From positions 1 through 64,000 of the forward strand of contig JAIYCH010000013.1 of the NCBI GenBank assembly GCA_027488135.1: a stretch of DNA of 64,000 bases, written 5' to 3'. Source of the stretch: Saprospiraceae bacterium. Lineage in GTDB: Bacteria > Bacteroidota > Bacteroidia > Chitinophagales > Saprospiraceae. Position 1 is the stretch's first letter. Every line of letters begins with the position of its first letter. The notes below the pieces were generated by a model. It had not been told where the DNA came from. It saw only the letters and a list, made by a program, of their open reading frames with translations, and did no database searches. The position numbers and the translations under genes are program-made. Shown here in pieces: positions 45,595 through 53,096 of the stretch.

Positions 45595-46725
45595 TTATAA
45601 ATGAGGACATAAAATTCTGGTAGGCACTTCCTTTTTGGAATAAATTTTAATAATATAATAACCCCCTATTTCAAAACCTCCCTGATATTTTGAGGCACTC
45701 CTTAGAGAAGAAACATTTATATCGTAGCTAATTCCCGCTCTAAACTGATCGTAATCTAAGCCCAGAAATAATTGCCCTGCATCGCCCAGTCTATACCCTG
45801 GACCAAACCGTAGTTTAATATTTTCTTTGATGGGCATTCCAAACAGCAATTGCAAAGCCAATTCTGTGGCTCCTCCTGTACTTTGCATCATAAAAGATGG
45901 CTCTACAAATAAACTTTCCGACAAATTACGCAGATATGTTCCGTGTAAAGTTAACCTCATTGGTCTTTTGGTATTCGTATTTTTAATTTTACCCCCTGGT
46001 TTTGGAGGATCTACAACATCCTTTGTATTTTGAATAAGTCCATATCTACCTCCAATAACATGATAAGCTGAGAAACCCACATCGAGGGAATTTCCCTCCG
46101 CAAGTTTTGTTCTATAAAGAAGACCAATACTTGAATCGAAAAAGTTTACTTCATCTTGAATATCTCTATTTGCTCCGGCGCCAATACCCAGACCACCACC
46201 ACCAATTTCTTTAGGTAACTCATCGGCAAAGCGCAATTCCTGACTATTCATATTCACGCTTCGTTGAAACCTACCTCCCTGAAATCCAATGGTTAACATT
46301 TTATTTCTTTTATCATCCAATGCCAGGTGATAGGCAGCTGAAAGATAGGATCCCCCTGTTTTTAGTTCTGTACTACCCGCTTCATCACTAACCACTGTCA
46401 TACCAACCCCTACCCAATCTTTTGAACGAAGGCCTTTTATAATAGGAGCATCAATATAAAAAGAAGGCGTCTTATAGGGATTAGCTAAAACGGTTCTCCA
46501 CTGATCACGATAAATACCACCTATTCTAGCCGTCCCTTCATAAGCACCTGTTAACGCTGGATTAAGCGTTAAAGGTGAAAAATTAAACTGGGAAAAATGT
46601 ATATCCTGACTATTTAAAGTATTGACGAACAAACAACTAAGTAAAAAAAAGGATCGAATAAGATACTTAATTTTAACAAAAATCAGGTGGTCATTTGGCA
46701 AAATTTGTACATTGCAGTTATTCAT
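45595..46725 (-). CDS. PorP/SprF family outer membrane protein
   Basis: This beta-barrel-type outer membrane protein of up to 376 residues has the family opening QDIHFSQFNFSPLTLNPALTG and the ending YDQFRAGISYDINVSSLR. PorP/SprF proteins work with T9SS, either in the gliding/secretion machine or to anchor particular cargo. The only in-frame ATG (46725) puts 17 polar residues before the signal peptide (about 19-38), so the true start may be a non-ATG codon nearer the signal. It is followed by the OmpA-family partner gene 4 nt downstream. Confidence 0.85.
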   Translation of the reverse strand: MNNCNVQILPNDHLIFVKIKYLIRSFFLLSCLFVNTLNSQDIHFSQFNFSPLTLNPALTGAYEGTARIGGIYRDQWRTVLANPYKTPSFYIDAPIIKGLRSKDWVGVGMTVVSDEAGSTELKTGGSYLSAAYHLALDDKRNKMLTIGFQGGRFQRSVNMNSQELRFADELPKEIGGGGLGIGAGANRDIQDEVNFFDSSIGLLYRTKLAEGNSLDVGFSAYHVIGGRYGLIQNTKDVVDPPKPGGKIKNTNTKRPMRLTLHGTYLRNLSESLFVEPSFMMQSTGGATELALQLLFGMPIKENIKLRFGPGYRLGDAGQLFLGLDYDQFRAGISYDINVSSLRSASKYQGGFEIGGYYIIKIYSKKEVPTRILCPHL

Positions 46726-46836
46726 AATCCGTATATTTGACTAATCAGCTTTTAAAGATTGTCTGCAATTTAATAGACTTTAAGCAAAAAGAACAGATTA
46801 GTTCATCAAAAATTAAAGAATATACCTAAATAGGCA

Positions 46837-47826
46837 TTAACCATAATTATGTTTAAGTAATATTTGTCCTTGTTCATAAACGGAACTGGCGGAAATTTCG
46901 TTCATACAACGAAAATGTTTTTTGGGGCATTCTGATCTGCCAAACCGGCTACATGGCCTGCATGAAAGATTTTCCACCTGAATAGTCTTGTTTCTATTCA
47001 TTCCTTCAGGATAAAAAGGAAGCCACCCAAACTCAGGAATGGTTCCGCCCCAAATACTGACTACCGGTTTTCTCAAGGCGGCGGCAATATGCATCATGCC
47101 CGTATCCCCGGTAATTACCAGTTCTGCATTTTTCATTAAAAAAGCTGATGTCAATACATCTGTTTCGCCACATTTGTTAATCAACTTATTTTCAAAGGAT
47201 CCTTCCAACGCTTTACCCAGATTAACATCGTCTTTTCCGCCAATTAAAACCAAAGAATGGGAATGAAAAGAGGATATAATCTGTTTCCATTTTTCAAATG
47301 GTAATCTTTTTGTAAAATGAGCAGCACCTAAAACCAGGACTATATAAGGTTTCTGCTGAAGCATAGTTTCTTTATCAGAAACAAAAAAATCTAATCCTTT
47401 TCCATCATAACTTACTGGAAATGAATGTAAAGTTTCTAAATATCTAGTTACAATATGTTTTTGGAGAACAGGTTTTAACCCAGTCTGAACATAAAACCAA
47501 CGGAGAAAAGATCCTTTGTTACAATGGTAAAATGGAATATCCCACAAGTAAAAGCGCAAGCTTAAAGTTCGCAGATTGGCATGCAAATCTATAACAGCGT
47601 CGAATTTCTCCTTTTTCAATGCAGAAATGACCTCATTCAGATCTTTTTTAATAGTCCAAATTTTTGAAAGGTATGGATTCTCCCTCCATAAATCAGTAAA
47701 AATGTCTTTTGTAAGAAAATGTACTTCTGCGTTTAACTGAACTTTTAATAATCTGACAACAGGCGAAGTAAGGACGATATCGCCCATCGCTGAAAACCGA
47801 ACAACGAGTATTTTTTGACTACTCAT
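46837..47826 (-). CDS. Glycosyltransferase family 9 (heptosyltransferase-like)
   Basis: This 329-residue protein has the GT9 N-terminal motif ILVVRFSAMGDIVLTSPVVR and the C-terminal nucleotide-sugar site VITGDTGMMHIAAALRKPVV, as in ADP-heptose:LPS heptosyltransferases. The C-terminal Cys-rich block (CRPCSRFGRSECPKKHFRC) is common in the family. It should add a sugar to lipopolysaccharide core or a similar envelope glycan at the inner face of the membrane. The ATG at 47826 overlaps the TGA of the PhoD-like gene (ATGA), implying coupled translation. An upstream in-frame ATG at 47850 is less likely. Confidence 0.88.
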   Translation of the reverse strand: MSSQKILVVRFSAMGDIVLTSPVVRLLKVQLNAEVHFLTKDIFTDLWRENPYLSKIWTIKKDLNEVISALKKEKFDAVIDLHANLRTLSLRFYLWDIPFYHCNKGSFLRWFYVQTGLKPVLQKHIVTRYLETLHSFPVSYDGKGLDFFVSDKETMLQQKPYIVLVLGAAHFTKRLPFEKWKQIISSFHSHSLVLIGGKDDVNLGKALEGSFENKLINKCGETDVLTSAFLMKNAELVITGDTGMMHIAAALRKPVVSIWGGTIPEFGWLPFYPEGMNRNKTIQVENLSCRPCSRFGRSECPKKHFRCMNEISASSVYEQGQILLKHNYG

Positions 47827-49142
47827 TCTGAAAGAATTTCCTTCTTCCATTTTTCATTTCCTAATGCATCAAAGATTTTTATAGTTAATTTTCGTTCAAG
47901 CCTTTTACCACTAAAAGTCAATAATCCAAAATTATGCTCTGTCACTAAAGTTCCAGGTACCCTAAGCACATTTACATCTGGATTAGTATTTACACCACTT
48001 GTAAGGGGAGAAACCGTCAAATCATAGATAAACTTCCCATTTCGGAGTTTCAATTCTGTCAATTCAGTTAAATGTCTGTCACCTGTTAGAAAAATAATAT
48101 TAGTTAATCCTTCTTCTTCAATTCGTTTTATTAAATATTCCCTTTCCTCTGGATATAATTTTATATGATTTTCAGCTATAGCCGAAGCGCTGAGAAATTG
48201 CCCTCCTGTTGCTACCATTTTAAAGGGAGCTTTACTCGTTTTTAATGCATCTAAAAGCCATTCAATTTGCGCTTTTCCAAATTGTGTTCTTTCACCTGTT
48301 TTTCTTTCATCAGGTGCTCTTGAAAATCTGTTATCTAATAAAAAGAAATCAATATCTGCCCATTGAAATTGGGAAGTTATACCATCCTGTTCGGGTAATC
48401 CTGAGGTGGGATTTCCCCAAAATAAACGAAAAGCCTCTAAGGTAGCTTCTTTATGAATAAATCCTCTGTCACTATTATCAGGTCCAAAATCATGATCATC
48501 CCAGATCGCATAATGGTGAACACTGCCTAACAACCCCTGTAATTCTGGAGTGGCACGAGTATGGGTGTATCTATATAAAATACCCGATCTACTATTCCAG
48601 TCAGTTTCGCGCAGATAGGTATTATCACCTAACCATAACATTGCATCAGGTTTTTTAGCCAAAATAGATTCAAAAATGTGGTAATTTGATCCATAGGGTT
48701 TACCTGGCCTGTCATAAGGTGTATCATTAATATAGGCACAACTTCCTAAAGCAATGGAAAAGGCAGGTGGATCAGTTCTCCATTGCCATAATGACTGGGT
48801 TTGAAATTCAAGAGGATATGGAAATAGTAATGGTTTTTCATTCAATAAGACCTGATAGCCATATTTTTTTCCCGGTTCCAGGAGGGAAAGGATAATTTTG
48901 GCAGTAAAAGCAGTGGAAATATCCGTTTCCACTATTTCCGACTTAAAAATTTGATTAGGAAGAGTTTGGTCCCAATAATTAAGTTGAATTTTACCTTTTG
49001 CTGTGGTTTGCAACCAGACGATAACCTCTCTCATTTCAGAATAACCAAGCATTGGACCAGATTTAAGTTCTACCTTTTGGGCAAAGCTTTGAACCATCAA
49101 TAAAATGAAAACAGGAAAAAGGATTTTCAATTTCGCAGTCAT
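47823..49142 (-). CDS. PhoD-like alkaline phosphatase family protein
   Basis: This 439-residue exported protein has a signal peptide (residues 1-21, ending SFAQ), an N-terminal fibronectin-like domain and a metallophosphoesterase domain. Metal-ligand motifs are ALGSCAY, WLGDNTY, HHYAIWDDHDFGPDN and TGDRHLTEL. PhoD-type enzymes release phosphate from phosphodiesters and phosphomonoesters with Ca/Fe centres. It is the third gene of a four-gene operon between the McrB-N-like unknown and the heptosyltransferase-like gene. Confidence 0.9.
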   Translation of the reverse strand: MTAKLKILFPVFILLMVQSFAQKVELKSGPMLGYSEMREVIVWLQTTAKGKIQLNYWDQTLPNQIFKSEIVETDISTAFTAKIILSLLEPGKKYGYQVLLNEKPLLFPYPLEFQTQSLWQWRTDPPAFSIALGSCAYINDTPYDRPGKPYGSNYHIFESILAKKPDAMLWLGDNTYLRETDWNSRSGILYRYTHTRATPELQGLLGSVHHYAIWDDHDFGPDNSDRGFIHKEATLEAFRLFWGNPTSGLPEQDGITSQFQWADIDFFLLDNRFSRAPDERKTGERTQFGKAQIEWLLDALKTSKAPFKMVATGGQFLSASAIAENHIKLYPEEREYLIKRIEEEGLTNIIFLTGDRHLTELTELKLRNGKFIYDLTVSPLTSGVNTNPDVNVLRVPGTLVTEHNFGLLTFSGKRLERKLTIKIFDALGNEKWKKEILSE

Positions 49143-49151
49143 AGAAATCGT

Positions 49152-49868
49152 TTAGGTAGTTATAAGGCTTTGGACATTTATATTTTTTTCTTGAACGTAT
49201 AAGAAAAAATCATATACCCAAAGCAGATTGTTATCCATATAATCTGTCGTTGGATTCAACCTTTTAAGGTGAATTTCCCACAAATTGGGTTCTTTTTGCA
49301 TCCAGACATTAACCATATTCACCACTTTTACAAATCGGTCAGGATCATTTCCCTCCGGAATATCTCTGGCCTTTGTTTCTTCCAGGAAATATTTGAACGA
49401 CTCCGGGTGGTAGAAGCTATATTTTTCAGGATAACGGAAGGCGAGGTATAAGAAGGCCATTTCAAAATTATCTGTATGAAAATGACTTTGTAAGCGGGAA
49501 CCTACATGGCTATCGAGGTAATCACTAAACAATTCGTTACATCCATAGACAAAACGATGCAATCTACCTGTTAAATCACGTTCTTCATTCAGTAAATCTG
49601 AAAACAACATCCTTCCATAATCAGGCTGATGTCCTAATATTTCAGCCATCACTTTTCTTGGTTCAAAGTTTTCCCTGTTCCATAATCTTCTGGACCGGGA
49701 ATTATCCAGGCTCGCCAGGTACATAGCCTTCATATCTACAGCATTAATGTCCCATTTTTGAACAAAAACCTGTTGAGATTCCCAAATATAGGATCTTTTG
49801 TATCGCTCTTCATTTTCTATATACTGGCGATAAATTTTCAGGAGTAAAATGATAGATTTTAACTGCAT
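49152..49868 (-). CDS. Hypothetical protein resembling the N-terminal domain of McrB-like proteins
   Basis: No domain is certain. The 238-residue soluble protein has the order of blocks I remember from the N-terminal specificity region of McrB-like AAA+ proteins: YIWESQQVFVQKWDINAVDM, then FEPRKVMAEI, MLFSDLLNEERDLTGRLHRF and LAFRYPEKYSFYHPESFKYF. It stops before any GTPase/ATPase motif, and no McrC partner is present. It lies 9 bp before the PhoD-like gene and 14 bp after the aldo/keto reductase gene, so it is embedded in a metabolic operon. The resemblance is from memory and unverified. Confidence 0.6.
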   Translation of the reverse strand: MQLKSIILLLKIYRQYIENEERYKRSYIWESQQVFVQKWDINAVDMKAMYLASLDNSRSRRLWNRENFEPRKVMAEILGHQPDYGRMLFSDLLNEERDLTGRLHRFVYGCNELFSDYLDSHVGSRLQSHFHTDNFEMAFLYLAFRYPEKYSFYHPESFKYFLEETKARDIPEGNDPDRFVKVVNMVNVWMQKEPNLWEIHLKRLNPTTDYMDNNLLWVYDFFLYVQEKNINVQSLITT

Positions 49869-49882
49869 GTAAGAAATTTAAA

Positions 49883-50929
49883 CTAGGGTGCCGGATCTGG
49901 CATTGATTTGTGAATAAGTTCAATTCTATCCAATAAATCACTTGGAAGCTTTAAATGAATGCTATCGATATTTTCTTTCAACTGAGAAATATTGGTAGCA
50001 CCTATGATATTACTGGTTAGGAATGGCCGGGAATTGACAAATGAAAGAGCCATTAAACCTGGAGGTAGATTTGCTTCCTTTGCCAGTTCAACATATTTTT
50101 TAATGGCACCCTGGCTAAAATCACTATTGTACCGAACCAATCTTGGGCTACTCGCGTATTTTACCAATCGAGAGGAGCTATCTGCGGTACCATCGAGATA
50201 TTTTCCTGAAAGCGTGCCAAAAGCCAGCGGAGAATAAGCAAGTAAACCGGCTTTTTCTCTTATAGAAATTTCAGCTAATCCAACTTCAAATAGTCGATTC
50301 ACCAAGTTGTACGGATTTTGAATACTCACACAAATGGGTAAGTGATGCATCTCTGCCAGGTGAATAAAACGTTGTAAACCCCAGGGAGTTTCGTTAGACA
50401 CACCAAAGAACCTGATTTTTCCTGCCAAAATAAGAGACTGCATAGTTTCAAGAATCTCAAGTAAGTTATCCTCCCACGGATCGGAACCATCATCAGGAAA
50501 ACCACGTACACCGAACATATTCGTTTTCCTCTCTGGCCAATGGAGCTGAAACAGGTCAATATAGTCTGTTTTCAACCTTTTTAGACTATTTTCCAGAGCT
50601 ATTTTAATACTATCTGCTGAAAAATTCAAAGAGGGCCTGATATAATTGAAAGCACCTGGGCCTATTATTTTTGATGCAATAACCACTTTGTCTCTATTTC
50701 CTCTATCCTTCAACCAGGAACCTACTATTTCCTCTGTTCTGCCATAAGTATCTTTACTGGCAGGAATGGGATACATTTCAGCAGTATCAATAAAATTTAC
50801 ACCTTCATTTACGGCGTAATCTAACTGCAAATGTGCCTCAGCTTCCGTATTCTGCTCCCCAAAAGTCATGGTACCAAGGCAAATTTTGCTTACAAGTTGT
50901 TCAGACCTACCCAATAAACTGTATTCCAT
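49883..50929 (-). CDS. tas: Aldo/keto reductase, Tas-like
   Basis: This 348-residue NADP(H)-dependent oxidoreductase has a TIM-barrel fold. The order LGTMTFGEQNTEAEAHLQLD, the catalytic FIDTAEMYPIP (Asp, Tyr), RLKTDYIDLFQLHWPERKTN and the cofactor block IIGATNISQLKENI near 320 match E. coli Tas. The physiological substrate is not known. It is the first gene of the 50.9-46.8 kb minus-strand operon. Confidence 0.9.
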   Translation of the reverse strand: MEYSLLGRSEQLVSKICLGTMTFGEQNTEAEAHLQLDYAVNEGVNFIDTAEMYPIPASKDTYGRTEEIVGSWLKDRGNRDKVVIASKIIGPGAFNYIRPSLNFSADSIKIALENSLKRLKTDYIDLFQLHWPERKTNMFGVRGFPDDGSDPWEDNLLEILETMQSLILAGKIRFFGVSNETPWGLQRFIHLAEMHHLPICVSIQNPYNLVNRLFEVGLAEISIREKAGLLAYSPLAFGTLSGKYLDGTADSSSRLVKYASSPRLVRYNSDFSQGAIKKYVELAKEANLPPGLMALSFVNSRPFLTSNIIGATNISQLKENIDSIHLKLPSDLLDRIELIHKSMPDPAP

Positions 50930-51081
50930 TCAACTGAATTTAAAGGACAAAAAAGTAATTTTTATTAAAATAAAGAAAACATAATCCAAAAGTCGCTAAA
51001 AATGTTTAATATTTTATAAAGCAATTAACTTTATAAGTATAAACTGATTTTTAACGTAAATTGAGGCAAAATTCATCATTT

Positions 51082-51705
51082 ATGGGACTATTAGATAATT
51101 TGAAGGAGAAAATTTTTGGACAAAAAGCAAAGACACCTCCGCCCATCGAAAAAAAACAAGAAAGCACTTTAGATTTCAGAAAATTTGAGCAAGAAGCTTT
51201 CCAAACTCAGGCGCCTGAAACTATTGGCCAAACCCACAATGACCCAAAGAGTAGTACAGTAAAGGATATTCTACAAGAGAAAACGGAAAAGTTAGGTGAA
51301 CAAGTCATTGAAAAAGGACGGGAATGGAAGGAAAAAGCCATAGCATTTGGAGATATTCTCGGAGAAAAAGCAGAGGCGCTAATGCAGAAAGCAGAAGCGG
51401 AAGCTGCTAAGGAAAAGAAAAATGAGAAAGAGAGTTTTTTCGAAAAAGCGCATAGAAAAGGTAAAGAATATGATGAAAAGGCGAATGATTCCCAGCGTAC
51501 TTTTCAGGATAGTCTCAGGGAGGCAAAAAAGAGTAATTTGACAGATGACTTTTTTACCAAAGCGGCTAAATATGCAAATAGTGAGTATGGCACAAACTCA
51601 ACAAAACCAACCATTATACCTGGCGATACACAGCAAAAACAAGCGTCAAAAAATGACCGAAATGATTCAGATGATCTCATTGAAGATGCTATCATTGAGA
51701 AATAA
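51082..51705 (+). CDS. Hypothetical charged helical protein
   Basis: I do not recognise a family. From the ATG at 51082 the product is 207 residues with no signal peptide or membrane segment. It starts MGLLDNLKEKIFGQKAK, a possible amphipathic membrane-binding helix. It continues with long Lys/Glu/Ala-rich helices (about 80-150) in an 11-residue-like rhythm seen in LEA and apolipoprotein-like proteins, and ends in a polar disordered tail. An in-frame TTG at 51061 is a weaker start. Confidence 0.6.
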   Translation: MGLLDNLKEKIFGQKAKTPPPIEKKQESTLDFRKFEQEAFQTQAPETIGQTHNDPKSSTVKDILQEKTEKLGEQVIEKGREWKEKAIAFGDILGEKAEALMQKAEAEAAKEKKNEKESFFEKAHRKGKEYDEKANDSQRTFQDSLREAKKSNLTDDFFTKAAKYANSEYGTNSTKPTIIPGDTQQKQASKNDRNDSDDLIEDAIIEK

Positions 51706-51760
51706 ACCATTGTTAATGAATTATTAATCATCTTTGCAAATAAATTTTTAAAATTATACT

Positions 51761-52990
51761 TTGAAATTCACTGATTTTAATCTTCATCCTTCATTAATGG
51801 ACGGGCTAAACGCCATGTCTTTTAAAGAACCTACACCTATTCAAACCCAGACTATTCCGCTCATTATGGACGGACATGATGTTTTGGGATGCGCGCAAAC
51901 AGGAACGGGTAAAACGGCTGCTTTTCTCCTACCCATTTTACATAGCCTTACGGTAAATCCATCTGAAAAGATAGCTACACTAATAATTGTTCCAACCAGG
52001 GAACTTGCCGTTCAAATTGATCAGCAACTGGAAGGCTTCTCCTATTTTACTCCAATTAGTGCCATTGCAGTTTATGGTGGAAGAGACGGGCAGTCGCTCG
52101 ACCTCGAAAAGAAAGCGTTGAAAGGAGGCGCCCCCATTGTTGTGGCTACCCCAGGTCGTCTTATCGCCCATATTGATATGGGCTACGTTAATTTCGATAG
52201 CCTTAGATATTTGGTTCTTGATGAGGCAGATAGAATGTTAGATATGGGTTTTGCCCCTGACATCATGAAAATAGTAAACATGCTTCCCAAAAAAAGGCAA
52301 ACCTTATTGTTTTCTGCTACCATGCCTGCACCGATTCGAAAATTTTCCCAACAACTTTTAAATAATCCCAAAGAGGTAAGTATCTCTATTTCAAAGCCCG
52401 CTGAAAAAATTATTCAGTCTATGTATGGCGTCGAAGATGAGCAAAAACCTGCCTTGGCAGAACAAATTCTTTCCGGTTTCAAAGAAATGGAAAAAATACT
52501 CATTTTTGCCGGGACTAAGATAAAAGTTAGACAGGTTTCTGATCGTCTACTCAAAGCTGGCTTTGATGTCGCAGCCATACATTCCGATTTAGAGCAGGCA
52601 GAAAGAGAAGATAGATTATCAGCCTTTAGAAACGGAAAATTAAAAATAGTGGTCGCCACAGACGTTCTTTCCAGAGGAATTGATATAAAAGGTATTGATC
52701 TGGTTATTAATTATGATGTGCCAGGCGATCCAGAAGATTATGTGCATAGAATCGGTAGAACGGGCAGAGCAGAGGCCGAAGGAATAGCTATTACTTTCGT
52801 AAATTATAAAGACAGACCCAAAATATTTTCCATTGAAAAAATGATGGGAAGGGAAATTCCTATTGCAAATAAAGGGGCTTCTTCTGCCAATCCATCTTCC
52901 GATAATAGGCCGGACAGATCAGATCAACGCAAAAAATCTTATCCCCCAAAACATAAATCGTTCAATGCAAAAAAGAAAACATTAGAATAG
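51761..52990 (+). CDS. DEAD-box RNA helicase (RhlE-like)
   Basis: This 409-residue ATP-dependent RNA helicase has the Q motif (FKEPTPIQTQTIPL), Walker A AQTGTGKTAAF, PTRELAVQI, the DEAD motif VLDEADRMLDMGF, SAT, and motif VI HRIGRTGRA, plus a short basic tail. The start must be TTG at 51761: it gives the conserved KFTDFNLHPSL opening, and the next ATG (residue 13) would remove the aromatic residue before the Q motif. A near-consensus -7 box, CATCTTTG, lies at 51729-51736. Likely roles are ribosome assembly or RNA turnover. Confidence 0.94.
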   Translation: MKFTDFNLHPSLMDGLNAMSFKEPTPIQTQTIPLIMDGHDVLGCAQTGTGKTAAFLLPILHSLTVNPSEKIATLIIVPTRELAVQIDQQLEGFSYFTPISAIAVYGGRDGQSLDLEKKALKGGAPIVVATPGRLIAHIDMGYVNFDSLRYLVLDEADRMLDMGFAPDIMKIVNMLPKKRQTLLFSATMPAPIRKFSQQLLNNPKEVSISISKPAEKIIQSMYGVEDEQKPALAEQILSGFKEMEKILIFAGTKIKVRQVSDRLLKAGFDVAAIHSDLEQAEREDRLSAFRNGKLKIVVATDVLSRGIDIKGIDLVINYDVPGDPEDYVHRIGRTGRAEAEGIAITFVNYKDRPKIFSIEKMMGREIPIANKGASSANPSSDNRPDRSDQRKKSYPPKHKSFNAKKKTLE

Positions 52991-53045
52991 TCTGTCTTTT
53001 CCCAAAATTAAGAGGTAATTAATCATCTATTTAAGCGGACTTAAT

Positions 53046-53053
53046 TAAATTTG
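53046..53053 (+). promoter_or_regulatory. -7 box upstream of the class A PBP gene
   Basis: TAAATTTG is an exact TAnnTTTG match ending 43 nt before the ATG at 53097. Confidence 0.5.
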
Positions 53054-53096
53054 TGAAGATGATAAAAAAATTATCCTCTCAAATAAGCTCCTACGT

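Noticed and set aside
49152-49868. Active McrBC restriction system
   Set aside because: There is no AAA+ GTPase domain and no McrC nuclease, so only a domain-level resemblance remains.
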